A stretch of DNA of 14,065 nt from an uncultured Treponema sp. (lineage in GTDB: Bacteria; Spirochaetota; Spirochaetia; Treponematales; Treponemataceae). Below are positions 1 through 7,228 of the stretch, piece by piece. Made by a program: the position numbers and the translations under genes. Numbering within the stretch: the stretch's first letter is position 1; the number at the start of each line of letters is the position of its first letter. Under the pieces are notes generated by a model. It was not told the origin of the DNA. It searched no databases and saw nothing but the letters and a program-made list of their open reading frames with translations. Location: positions 1 through 14,065 of the forward strand of contig CALELJ010000299.1 in NCBI GenBank assembly GCA_937902445.1, written 5' to 3'.

Positions 1-1153
1 CGCGCTTAAGCAGCTCAATCATGTTCCGTCTGGTCGCATATCTGTTGTAAATTTTTATGTAGGAATATCCACTGTAATCATTTGACCTGTATTTGAGTAC
101 CTTTAGTTTTTCAGTGATTCCCTTTGCCTCAAGGATTTCGTAGATTTCCTCAATTTTTTCATCAGGATAAATCAGCATGAAGTAGATCACTTCCTCATCG
201 GGGACAGGCCTCTTGATGTAGTTCCTGTAAGGCGATGCCCTCAGTTCATTCACAAGCCGTGCCTGGATTTCATTCTGGAATTCACCGTAGTAGATCAGGA
301 GGGTGTCATCAATGACGATGTTAGCAAAATTATGGATGTCGTGCTGTTTGAAAATTTCCATCACCATATTTTTCTCTTCGATGGTCATGGGAATTTTTTT
401 AAGGTAACGTTTTTTCTCTGTGTCATAAAGAACGGCACCGTCCATTGCAATGACTGGAAGTTTCAGGTGGATGTCGTGCATCGGGTCAAGAATCGAAGCA
501 GGCGGTCTCATTGTCGACAATGTAAAATGCATGCCCTCGTCTATCATGCGGTTCAGTTCAACCTTGCAGTAATCATTGATGTGGTATTCCTTGTTGAGCA
601 AAGTGTCATCAAGACCGGATATAAAAAGCGTATCCACATTTCTTTTATGGGGCAGACGGAACAGGTTGACGCCGACACCAATGACTATGCCGATCATCGT
701 ATCAAGAAATCTGTTCAGTGTGAAAAAATAGGGATTCTCATCCGACATATGAATTACGACAATACTTAAAAACACCACGCAGGAAAAATAGGATGCCTGC
801 TTTTTCTTCAATGCAACTGTCGTCCATAGAACAGGAATGAGAGTCAGTGAAATCAACAGGCCATTGAAAACATAAGTTTCATTTTTTGAAAAATCAAAAC
901 CAGTCCTGACAGTAATTGAAACCAACAGAACCGCAAGTCCAAAAAAAGCTCCTATGACGGTTCCGATGATTCTTTGCACCGCATTCTTCCGCGTCGTCGA
1001 GACATAGGCCTGCATGCACCAGAGGGCCGAAAGCTGGCTGTAGAAAACTATTCCGCTGTCGCCCCTTAAGACCTGCACCACATAGCATAAGGCAACAGCA
1101 ACAGCGGACTTTATTATGCGAAGACCTACGGAAGGCAGCCTACTTGTTTTCAT
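1..1153 (-). CDS. FUSC/aromatic-acid-exporter-type membrane protein fused to a HAD (Cof-like) domain; partial, 3' end outside window
   Basis: The first 384 codons are visible. Residues 1-168 are hydrophobic with about five membrane-spanning stretches (near 12-29, 61-82, 95-114, 121-135, 149-166), and their order resembles the N-terminal half of FUSC/ArAE aromatic acid exporters. From about residue 175 the chain becomes a soluble Cof-type HAD domain: LFISGLDDTLLN aligns with motif I (DxDGT), FTLSTMRP with motif II, and IAMDGAVLYD with the usual SNGAxIYD segment that precedes the cap. The nucleophilic Asp of motif I is Gly180 while the second Asp (182) is kept, so phosphatase activity is doubtful. 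Motifs III and IV would lie beyond the left edge. The ATG at 1153 overlaps the upstream M14 gene by 14 bp and no other start follows the preceding in-frame stop, so translational coupling is likely; there is no clear Shine-Dalgarno. Role inferred: export or sensing of a small acid, possibly the product of this operon. The fold assignment is firm, the substrate unknown. Confidence 0.8.
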   Translation of the reverse strand, partial: MKTSRLPSVGLRIIKSAVAVALCYVVQVLRGDSGIVFYSQLSALWCMQAYVSTTRKNAVQRIIGTVIGAFFGLAVLLVSITVRTGFDFSKNETYVFNGLLISLTLIPVLWTTVALKKKQASYFSCVVFLSIVVIHMSDENPYFFTLNRFLDTMIGIVIGVGVNLFRLPHKRNVDTLFISGLDDTLLNKEYHINDYCKVELNRMIDEGMHFTLSTMRPPASILDPMHDIHLKLPVIAMDGAVLYDTEKKRYLKKIPMTIEEKNMVMEIFKQHDIHNFANIVIDDTLLIYYGEFQNEIQARLVNELRASPYRNYIKRPVPDEEVIYFMLIYPDEKIEEIYEILEAKGITEKLKVLKYRSNDYSGYSYIKIYNRYATRRNMIELLKR

Positions 1154-2075
1154 TTGGATTGATGAAGAAAATCGTTTCGTGTTCAGTAATCATCGGTGAT
1201 TCCTTTGCAAAGAAAACTATTCCTTCTGCAGGAGAAAGAATTTCTTCTTTTATTTCCGCAGTCAACGGATCAAGGATTGTTGCAAGCACAGTACCTTTCT
1301 TTACTTCATCACCAGGTCCGGCGTGAACCTTAAACAGACCACCGGCAGGAGCAGACACGGTCATGAAATCATCTTCCATTACAATCTCTGATGCATAACC
1401 TACAGGAGGTCGTTCCCTTATCAGCTCATATGAATTTAAAAAACGGAGTACTGCATTTACCGCCGTCATTGCACTTGCCTCATCAATGTGATTCGTTGCC
1501 TTTGTGTAAACGCTGAATGCTTCTGTCTCAAATACCTGCCAGTTGTAGTTCAAGGTAGTTGTATCGATTGGTGTCGGTTCCCTTACAAGAACATATGGCA
1601 GTCCAAAGGCCTTGGCAAGTTCCGGATTTTCATATCCAGTTTTCATGAGCCTTACATGTGGAACAAAGTTACCGGAAAGATAGAAACTTGCAAACTGAAC
1701 TCCATATTTATAGTCACGCACTTTTTCAAAAACTGCGGCGGCAATTCTCTGTGTCGTTTCACCAAGGTTGTAGCCCGGAAACATTCTGTTGATGTCCGTG
1801 TTGTCTACAGGCCAGAATCTTTTTCCGATATTCATGGAGAACGGATTTATGCACGGAATGATAAGGAATTCATTGTCCTCCGAAAGTAAACCTTCAGCTT
1901 CCAGCTCCTTAAATCTCTTGATGAGTGATGCAGCAACATACATCTGCTGAATTTCATTTCCACGAAGGCCGGCAACAAAACAGGCCGTCTTTTTTCCATG
2001 CCCAAATCTGTAGCCCTTTACGGCAATCTCCTGTCTGTAGGGAGTCTTGAATTTGAATATTGTTTCTTCTCGCAT
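1140..2075 (-). CDS. M14-family AstE/AspA-like protein, probable pseudoenzyme (zinc and catalytic residues lost)
   Basis: A 311-residue protein of the succinylglutamate desuccinylase/aspartoacylase branch of M14 zinc carboxypeptidases, with the typical C-terminal beta-sandwich (about 235-308, SAPAGGLFKVHAGPGDEV onward). It aligns along its length with the protein encoded just upstream, but the active site is dismantled. The HxxE zinc motif reads R38-G-N-E41, the second zinc His (DIH in the neighbour) is Phe128, and the catalytic Glu (VVEMG in the neighbour) is Tyr190. Only Glu41 and the substrate-side DINRMFPG segment (94-101) survive. The reading frame is intact, so this is a maintained protein and not a decayed gene. 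The start at 2075 is preferred over an in-frame ATG at 2132 because AAAGGA (2082-2087) lies just upstream and the longer N-terminus is lysine-rich and unlike the family. It may regulate or scaffold its active partner, or bind the substrate. The family call is firm; loss of catalysis is inferred from residues. Confidence 0.85.
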   Translation of the reverse strand: MREETIFKFKTPYRQEIAVKGYRFGHGKKTACFVAGLRGNEIQQMYVAASLIKRFKELEAEGLLSEDNEFLIIPCINPFSMNIGKRFWPVDNTDINRMFPGYNLGETTQRIAAAVFEKVRDYKYGVQFASFYLSGNFVPHVRLMKTGYENPELAKAFGLPYVLVREPTPIDTTTLNYNWQVFETEAFSVYTKATNHIDEASAMTAVNAVLRFLNSYELIRERPPVGYASEIVMEDDFMTVSAPAGGLFKVHAGPGDEVKKGTVLATILDPLTAEIKEEILSPAEGIVFFAKESPMITEHETIFFINPNENK

Positions 2076-2081
2076 TTTTTT

Positions 2082-2087
2082 TCCTTT
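2082..2087 (-). promoter_or_regulatory. Ribosome binding site that fixes the start of the second M14 gene
   Basis: On the minus strand AAAGGA precedes the ATG at 2075 by 6 bases. It supports this start over the in-frame ATG at 2132, which would add 19 residues unlike the family. Confidence 0.6.
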
Positions 2088-2134
2088 AGTTTTTCTTTTC
2101 AGCCATTGAGAATCTTCGACGAAGCAATCCAATA

Positions 2135-3055
2135 TCAGTCGCCAAGAATTCTTGCGATGAGGGAACCTTCGTAAACGACCGGATATTCCCTGATTGTAAA
2201 AAGAAGTCCATCGACGGAACTTTCAACTTTTTCAAGAATTTCTCCCGTCAGAGGATTTATAATCTTTCCAATCTCATCGCCTTTCTTTATTTTTTCACTG
2301 TGTTTTGCAGTCGGAAGAAATACTCCGCTTTCATTGGCATTGAGGAATGAAACCCTGTCGTCCTTGCTTATGATAGGCTCTCGAACTGATGGAGCATCTC
2401 CTTTCCATATCCCCATTTCGTGCATCAATTTTATAATTCCGTCTGTAAGCTGCTGGCCATAGCTTTCAGTAATCCTCATGCCAACACCCATTTCAACTAC
2501 AAGACATGGAGTTCCCGTTGTATTCAATGAATATGCAAGAGTTCCTTCAAGGACCGTGGCGTTGGAATGAACCCAGATGAAATCAGCATTCACATGTTTT
2601 GCAAGAGGCACAAGCATATCCTGAGAAATCTCATTTATCCTGACCTGCGGAATTTCACGGAGGAAGATATTGGAAGCGTGGATGTCTATTACAACATCAG
2701 CACCGGATATGTCATCGATTATTTTTGCCGCCGTGTATTCAGCGAAAGTTCCGTTTTCATTGCCCGGGAAAATTCTATTCATGTCCAGGTCAAACTGAGG
2801 AATTCCACGTGTCATGGAATTGACGCCAAGAGGATTGAGTGCCGGATATACTTCAAGAATACCATCAAGCATGTCCGTGTTTTCCTTCACACGGCGTATA
2901 AGTTCCCAGCAGACATACTGACCTTCAAGTTCATCTCCGTGAGTTCCAGAGACAATGCATATTCTTTTTTTATTCCGCCCGTTTTTTACCACCTGTTTTT
3001 GAATCAGGAATTTTTCATTTACGGGCATCTGTGCCGAAGTAACTGTCTTTATCAT
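2135..3055 (-). CDS. M14-family succinylglutamate desuccinylase/aspartoacylase-like deacylase, active-site intact
   Basis: A 306-residue zinc hydrolase of the AstE/AspA branch, a group that removes acyl groups from N-acyl amino acids and related amides. The zinc site is complete: H39 and E42 in GTHGDE and H126 in VIDIHASN. The catalytic Glu is E188 in LVVEMGVG, and the substrate carboxylate/backbone-binding segment is DMNRIFPG (91-98). The C-terminal domain (about 228-304) is the usual beta-sandwich with GDEIGKIINPLTGEI. There is no signal peptide, so the protein is cytoplasmic. AAGGGG upstream of the ATG supports the start. It lies 35 bp after the transglutaminase gene and 59 bp before its degenerate paralogue, in one operon. 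The substrate cannot be read from sequence; the context suggests a deacylation step on the product of the ATP-grasp/transglutaminase set, as an inference only. It is unlikely to be arginine-catabolic AstE itself, because no other ast gene is near. Confidence 0.88.
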   Translation of the reverse strand: MIKTVTSAQMPVNEKFLIQKQVVKNGRNKKRICIVSGTHGDELEGQYVCWELIRRVKENTDMLDGILEVYPALNPLGVNSMTRGIPQFDLDMNRIFPGNENGTFAEYTAAKIIDDISGADVVIDIHASNIFLREIPQVRINEISQDMLVPLAKHVNADFIWVHSNATVLEGTLAYSLNTTGTPCLVVEMGVGMRITESYGQQLTDGIIKLMHEMGIWKGDAPSVREPIISKDDRVSFLNANESGVFLPTAKHSEKIKKGDEIGKIINPLTGEILEKVESSVDGLLFTIREYPVVYEGSLIARILGD

Positions 3056-3090
3056 TTTGACCCCTTTTTCTATTTACAAGAATTAAATAT

Positions 3091-4053
3091 TTACATCTGC
3101 TGCTGCTGGTTGTTCAGCTTAAGCATCTTTATCTGCTCCTCAAGATTCTCACAGCTTAAAAGCTGATTTCGGTTTTCATTGCCCTTCTGTTTTTTTCTCA
3201 ATTCCTTTTCTCTGGTTTTTACGAAGACCGTCATCTTCTGGTTTGTCATGCCACGGAAAATTCCACCGTCCACCTTGCAGTCAAGATAGTCCCTTCCGCA
3301 TGCAAGAGAAACATAGGAATCATCAACCTTTCTGTTTCTTGTGCAGTCGATGCCAAACCAGCGTCCTTCCATTGCAGTACCGTCATTGTTCACATATTCT
3401 TCATCAGGCACAAAATATTCCGCCCAGGCGTGTGTTGAACCTTCTCCCATGCTTGTTCCGGCAACATAGCGTGCAGGGATTCCACTTTCACGGCACAAAG
3501 AACAGAAGATGTGGGAATAATCCTGGCAGACACCGGTTCCCATTTTAAAGGATTCAGATGCTGTTGTTTCAACATTGGTCACACCGGAAACGTATTCGAT
3601 TTTTTTATGAACCGCATCCATCAAAAGTTCTGCCACAAGAGAAATATTGCAGTTTCTCACCTTTTTATTTTTCACCGACTCTTCAAGAACATTCCCCTTA
3701 AAAATTGAAAGAAGAAATTCCCTCATCTGCTGGCTGCATTTTGTCAGCGGTGTGTTGTATTTATAAAATGGCTGACATGATTCCCTGCAACCTTTCTCCC
3801 GGTCAACTATTACCGTTGCCGTTGAATGAAATGAAAAAGCAGCATGGGGAAAATCGATGCGACCCTGGTAGGATGTGTTTCCAAAGATATCCTTTGATGT
3901 CACCAGCTGTGTATCCGGCCTGACATCAAGATTTCTGGAGACGACTGTCTGACCGTCCCTTGAGACAGGAACACAACGCAGAAGAAAATAGTGGTCCGTA
4001 ACAGGACTGTCAAATTCAAGTTCAGTCGTGTAGTCAATTTCCAGAATATTCAT
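3091..4053 (-). CDS. Transglutaminase-like cysteine peptidase (Bact_transglu_N plus transglutaminase core)
   Basis: A 320-residue protein with an N-terminal beta domain (about 1-90) of the type that precedes bacterial transglutaminase cores, and a papain-like transglutaminase core (about 135-245). The catalytic triad is visible: C176 in GTGVCQDYSH, H208 in STHAWAEYF and D236 in WFGIDCTRN. The C-terminus (about 273-320) is charged, probably helical, and ends in a glutamine run (NNQQQQM). No signal peptide is seen, so it should be cytoplasmic. Proteins of this type are known partners of the alpha-E and circularly permuted ATP-grasp proteins encoded immediately upstream; they are predicted to cleave or transfer an amide bond in that system. 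The gene starts 23 bp after the alpha-E stop, and GGGATGG upstream of the ATG can serve as ribosome binding site. Family and triad are clear; the substrate is unknown. Confidence 0.9.
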   Translation of the reverse strand: MNILEIDYTTELEFDSPVTDHYFLLRCVPVSRDGQTVVSRNLDVRPDTQLVTSKDIFGNTSYQGRIDFPHAAFSFHSTATVIVDREKGCRESCQPFYKYNTPLTKCSQQMREFLLSIFKGNVLEESVKNKKVRNCNISLVAELLMDAVHKKIEYVSGVTNVETTASESFKMGTGVCQDYSHIFCSLCRESGIPARYVAGTSMGEGSTHAWAEYFVPDEEYVNNDGTAMEGRWFGIDCTRNRKVDDSYVSLACGRDYLDCKVDGGIFRGMTNQKMTVFVKTREKELRKKQKGNENRNQLLSCENLEEQIKMLKLNNQQQQM

Positions 4054-4076
4054 TGAACCATCCCATGCAGTATTTT

Positions 4077-4808
4077 TTAGGCAGCCATATCAATTTTCAT
4101 GAAGAGGCCGTCTATCAGCTGAAGCAGAATCATTTTGTCCGCATTGTCCATGAAGTCGCTTTTCTCGCAAAGTTCTCCGCAAACTTTCTGCAGCGCAAGC
4201 CTGTCGCAGTTTATGTCGGTGCGCTCAATTGAATGAGTAAGCCTTCTGCATTCAAAGGCAATTTTGTCTTCATTCATGTTCAGGCGAAGGTACATATCAA
4301 GCCGCTCAAGAGTAAGTCCTGCAAGAAGAATGTGCCTTACATTGTGGTCGGCAATTGAATCAAAAACCTGTCCTTTAAATGCCATGATGTTGTCGATTAC
4401 TTTCTGGAAGACAAGAGCCGGTGTCTGGCTGTACTGGGCATCTTCCATCCTGCGCAGGGCCAGCTCAATGTAGCTTAAGGAATCGCTTCCGATTGTTTCA
4501 CGCAGCATTATGGCGTTGTCATAGGAACGGTTCATGCTTGAGATGATTGAACTTGCATAATTTCTGTCAAAGGCATAGCGCTGGCAGAAATCAGAAAGGG
4601 ATGTAAAACCGTTGTAGATGTCCAGATCACTGCAGTACTTTACATAGTCAAAATGCGAATCAAGCTGTGAATCATAGACATCCATGAAAACCTTTAATGT
4701 AGTCAGTACTCTTTCCGTGTAACGTCCCAGCCAGTAAATGGAATCCACCTGCTTGAGTGTAAGTGGAACCTCGCCTTTTCTTGTTGCCTTTACTTCTCTA
4801 AAATCCAT
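4077..4808 (-). CDS. Alpha-E domain protein (DUF403/COG2307 type)
   Basis: A 243-residue all-helical protein of the alpha-E family. The N-terminal signature YWLGRYTERV (25-34) is nearly canonical, NAIMLRETI (98-106) matches the central NAR-x-R-E/D segment, and LTLERLDMYLRL (165-176) matches the repeated LERA-like motif. The family is usually around 300 residues, so this is a compact version that ends early. Alpha-E proteins have no proven enzymatic role. They are almost always encoded next to circularly permuted ATP-grasp proteins and transglutaminases, as here, and are thought to work with them in making an amide- or peptide-like product. The gene overlaps the ATP-grasp gene by 19 bp, which implies translational coupling. 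A GGAGG lies about 12 bases before the ATG, a rather long spacing. Confidence 0.88.
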   Translation of the reverse strand: MDFREVKATRKGEVPLTLKQVDSIYWLGRYTERVLTTLKVFMDVYDSQLDSHFDYVKYCSDLDIYNGFTSLSDFCQRYAFDRNYASSIISSMNRSYDNAIMLRETIGSDSLSYIELALRRMEDAQYSQTPALVFQKVIDNIMAFKGQVFDSIADHNVRHILLAGLTLERLDMYLRLNMNEDKIAFECRRLTHSIERTDINCDRLALQKVCGELCEKSDFMDNADKMILLQLIDGLFMKIDMAA

Positions 4809-6100
4809 GTATCTTTAAATCCTCCGCCTTGAGATGAATTGACTACGAAACTCGCAGGGTTTCTTGAAAAACGGGTAAGACCGCTTGGCCACACCTGACA
4901 TGTTTTCCCATCCAGAACAAAGGCCCTTAAGTCTGCCTTGCGCTCAACTTTCTTTCCTTCGTCCATTATTTCAAGATCCTTGAAATCTATTACTTCCTGA
5001 GCTATCCAGCGGCGTGGCTGTTCCTTGATGAGATTTTCCATCTCGGCAAGTTTTTCCGCACTCAGGTCCCTTCCGAAAACCACACCATAACCACCTGCTT
5101 CCGCAACATCCTTGATTACAAGAGTCTTGAGATTTGCAAGAACATATTTTCTGTCTTCCTCATAGAATGGAAGATAGGTTGGAGCGTTGTTCAAAACAGG
5201 TTCCTCGTTAAGATAATATTTGATCATCTTTGGAACGAAGTAATAGATTCCCTTGTCGTCAGCAACTCCATTCCCCGGTGCATTAAGAAGCGCAACATTA
5301 CCTGCACGGTATGCACTCATGACTCCAGGAATTCCAATGAGGGAACTTGGTTCAAAGGCAAGGGGATCAAGGTATTCATCTGAAATTCTTCTGTAGATGG
5401 CACCGACTCTTTCCTTGCCATTTAGTGTCTTGCAATAGACCACGTTGTTTTCCACAAACAGATCTTCCGGCTGGCAAAGGACGCTGCCCGTCTGTTCCGC
5501 AAGATAGGCATGCTCAAAATATGCCGCATTGTAACGGCCGGGAGTAAAGACAACATTTATGCCACCGCAGTTCATGTCGTCCATTACATCCTTCAGGAGA
5601 GTTCCGTAGTTTCTGTTGTCGACTACATGGTTGTTTACAAATGTCTGAGGTGAACATTTTCTTTCAAGACCTCGGGCAATCAACGGATATGATGCGCCGC
5701 TTGGAATCCTAAGGTTGTCCTCAAGAATGAACCAGCTGTCATCCTTTGCCTGAACAAGGTCGATGCCGGAAATATGTGAATAGATTCCGTGGGGAGGAGT
5801 AATGCCTTCCACCTGGGCAAGATATCCGGAAGAAGAAAAAACAAAATCTTCTGGAACAACACCGTCAGCGATAATCTGCTTCTTTGAATAGATGTCGGCA
5901 AGAAAAAGATTCAATGCCGTTACTCGCTGAACGAGACCATAGCTCAAATTTTTCCAGTCGTCTGCCGGTATCACACGGGGAATGGGATCATATGGAAAAA
6001 GACGCTCGTTGAATGTTCCGTTCTTGTAGATTCCAAATTTGACGCCGTAACGCGCCAGCTGTTCATTTATCAAATCTGAATTGGAAATCAAATTATCCAT
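4790..6100 (-). CDS. Circularly permuted type 2 ATP-grasp protein (COG2308 type)
   Basis: A 436-residue protein that matches the family from end to end. Visible signatures are FILEDNLRIPSGASYPL (124-140), AIYRRISDEYLDPL (234-247), LLNAPGNGVADDKGIYYFVP (271-290), the ATP-binding K330 followed by the loop EAGGYGVVFG (334-343), DLRAFVLDG (390-398), and the C-terminal VWPSGLTR and VVNSSQGGGFKDTW. ATP-grasp enzymes activate a carboxylate with ATP and join it to an amine or thiol. Members of this permuted family are predicted amide or peptide ligases whose product is unknown. All expected blocks are present, so activity is likely. The ATG at 6100 is chosen because AGGAGG (6105-6110) precedes it; an in-frame upstream start at 6214 would translate through the leader hairpins. 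It is the first gene of a six-gene operon and overlaps the alpha-E gene by 19 bp. Confidence 0.92.
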   Translation of the reverse strand: MDNLISNSDLINEQLARYGVKFGIYKNGTFNERLFPYDPIPRVIPADDWKNLSYGLVQRVTALNLFLADIYSKKQIIADGVVPEDFVFSSSGYLAQVEGITPPHGIYSHISGIDLVQAKDDSWFILEDNLRIPSGASYPLIARGLERKCSPQTFVNNHVVDNRNYGTLLKDVMDDMNCGGINVVFTPGRYNAAYFEHAYLAEQTGSVLCQPEDLFVENNVVYCKTLNGKERVGAIYRRISDEYLDPLAFEPSSLIGIPGVMSAYRAGNVALLNAPGNGVADDKGIYYFVPKMIKYYLNEEPVLNNAPTYLPFYEEDRKYVLANLKTLVIKDVAEAGGYGVVFGRDLSAEKLAEMENLIKEQPRRWIAQEVIDFKDLEIMDEGKKVERKADLRAFVLDGKTCQVWPSGLTRFSRNPASFVVNSSQGGGFKDTWILEK

Positions 6101-6104
6101 GGTG

Positions 6105-6110
6105 CCTCCT
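6105..6110 (-). promoter_or_regulatory. Strong ribosome binding site of the ATP-grasp gene
   Basis: AGGAGG on the minus strand, 4 bases before the ATG at 6100. It decides the start, excluding the 38-codon in-frame extension that runs through the leader hairpins. Confidence 0.8.
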
Positions 6111-6128
6111 GTAAAATCTCCGGAAAAC

Positions 6129-6161
6129 AAAAAAGCGCAGAAAGACAAAATCCTTCTGCGC
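6129..6161 (-). terminator. Intrinsic-terminator-like hairpin 2 in the leader of the ATP-grasp operon
   Basis: Read on the minus strand, GCGCAGAA (6161-6154) pairs with TTCTGCGC (6142-6135), an 8-bp stem with an 11-nt loop, followed at once by six T. It lies only 25 bases before the AGGAGG start signal. No gene lies upstream on this strand for it to end, so a role in attenuation is inferred. Confidence 0.6.
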
Positions 6162-6173
6162 CATTGCAAAGAG

Positions 6174-6208
6174 AAAAAAAAGACGCACTGTTTTCCAACA
6201 ATGCGTCT
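6174..6208 (-). terminator. Intrinsic-terminator-like hairpin 1 in the leader of the ATP-grasp operon
   Basis: Read on the minus strand, AGACGCA pairs with TGCGTCT, then after one mismatch TGTT pairs with AACA around a 4-nt loop. Eight T follow. The structure begins within about ten bases of the predicted transcription start. On the plus strand there is no T-run after it, so it is directional. A small competing hairpin, TGCG-AAGA-CGCA (6213-6202), uses the same left arm. Confidence 0.6.
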
Positions 6209-6220
6209 TCGCAATCTATG

Positions 6221-6229
6221 TTTATACCA
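6221..6229 (-). promoter_or_regulatory. Extended -10 promoter element for the ATP-grasp operon
   Basis: On the minus strand TGGTATAAA is an extended -10 (TGn-TATAAA). A weak -35, TTTATC, lies 16 bases upstream across an A8 tract. Transcription would start near 6214, giving a leader of about 113 nt. The exact start is inferred. Confidence 0.5.
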
Positions 6230-6316
6230 TAATATTTTTTTTGATAAATTACAATAGATATGGGAGTTATTTTTTCAAATCCTTTTCTCAAGCCCTGTGA
6301 ACAGACCCTTCTTCAA

Positions 6317-6345
6317 TTGTTTTATCCCTTCATAAATTGTATACT
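6317..6345 (+). promoter_or_regulatory. Sigma70-type promoter of proB-proC
   Basis: TTGTTT (6317-6322) and TATACT (6340-6345) are separated by 17 bases. The start would be near 6352, about 23 bases before the proB ATG. It diverges from the ATP-grasp operon promoter about 90 bp away. Confidence 0.65.
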
Positions 6346-6374
6346 GTGTAAAAGTTTTATTCAGGAAGTAAAAA

Positions 6375-7202
6375 ATGACACCACAGGAAACTTTCAACAG
6401 CGCACGCAAAATCGTCATCAAGATCGGCAGCAACACTCTTGCCAAGAAAGACGGAACCATAAACGTTGAATTCATGGAAAGCTTTGCCACCCAGTGTGCA
6501 GAACTTCAGAAACAGGGAAAGCAGATCATCCTGGTTTCTTCCGGAGCACAGGTAGCAGGACTTTCTACAATCGAAGGCTGGGCACACAAGGGAGACATCC
6601 ACTACCGTCAGGCACTTGCAGCCATCGGCCAGGTGGAACTCATGCACAAGTGGCGTGATGCATTCAAGAAGCTCAATGTTCACGTAGCACAGCTTCTGCT
6701 TACAAAGGATGACTTTGAAGACAAACACAGAACCCTCAACATCCGCAACACAATGTTCACCCTTGTCGATGAAAACGTAATTCCAATCATCAATGAAAAC
6801 GACAGCATCGCAACTGACGAATTTTTCATCGGCGACAACGACAACCTGAGCGCACTTACGGCAAATCTTTGGAGCGCAGACCTTCTGATTCTTTTCAGCG
6901 ACATCGACGGAATCTACACCGACAATCCAAAGACAAATCCTGACGCAAAGCTTGTTGAAGTTGTTGAAAACATTGACGAGCTTAAAAAGTCAATCACCAT
7001 AGGCTCAACAAATTCTTTCGGTACAGGCGGAATCGCAACAAAAATCGAGGCTGCCGAAAAAACAACCAAGTGCGGAATTCCAATGATTCTTGCCAACGGT
7101 GGAAAGGAAAATGCCCTTACCCACCTTGCCGACGGAACACAGAAGGCGACGGTTTTCACTGCCGACGACAAGGCTTTGTTCCACGCAATAATGGGTGCAT
7201 AA
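6375..7202 (+). CDS. proB: Glutamate 5-kinase, short form without PUA domain
   Basis: Phosphorylates L-glutamate to glutamyl-5-phosphate, the first step of proline synthesis in the cytoplasm. It has 275 residues and an amino-acid-kinase fold. Motifs seen are KIGSNTL (16-22), LVSSGAQVAG (53-62), INENDSI (139-145), the FSDIDGIYTDNP loop (174-185) and GTGGIATK (216-223). The C-terminal PUA domain of the roughly 370-residue enterobacterial enzyme is absent, as in many short bacterial ProB proteins. AGGAAG precedes the ATG. The gene is followed after 26 bp by proC, so the two form an operon that provides the first and last proline biosynthesis steps; proA is not in the window. Feedback inhibition by proline is normal for the family but cannot be judged here. 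Confidence 0.95.
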   Translation: MTPQETFNSARKIVIKIGSNTLAKKDGTINVEFMESFATQCAELQKQGKQIILVSSGAQVAGLSTIEGWAHKGDIHYRQALAAIGQVELMHKWRDAFKKLNVHVAQLLLTKDDFEDKHRTLNIRNTMFTLVDENVIPIINENDSIATDEFFIGDNDNLSALTANLWSADLLILFSDIDGIYTDNPKTNPDAKLVEVVENIDELKKSITIGSTNSFGTGGIATKIEAAEKTTKCGIPMILANGGKENALTHLADGTQKATVFTADDKALFHAIMGA

Positions 7203-7228
7203 TCAATTCCGCCTAAAAGAGGACTTAT

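Noticed and set aside
332..769. Plus-strand open frame of 145 codons
   Set aside because: It is the antisense shadow of the HAD part of the FUSC-HAD gene; the minus-strand frame shows recognisable domains and this one does not.
894..1088. Short minus-strand frame inside the FUSC gene
   Set aside because: It is in a different frame from the membrane protein, which continues through this stretch with clear transmembrane segments.
2567..3166. Plus-strand open frame of 199 codons opposite the active M14 gene
   Set aside because: It is Cys/His/Phe-rich with no family features, and the opposite strand holds a complete M14 active site.
6135..6208. Hairpins as terminators for plus-strand transcription
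   Set aside because: The T-runs follow the stems only on the minus strand.
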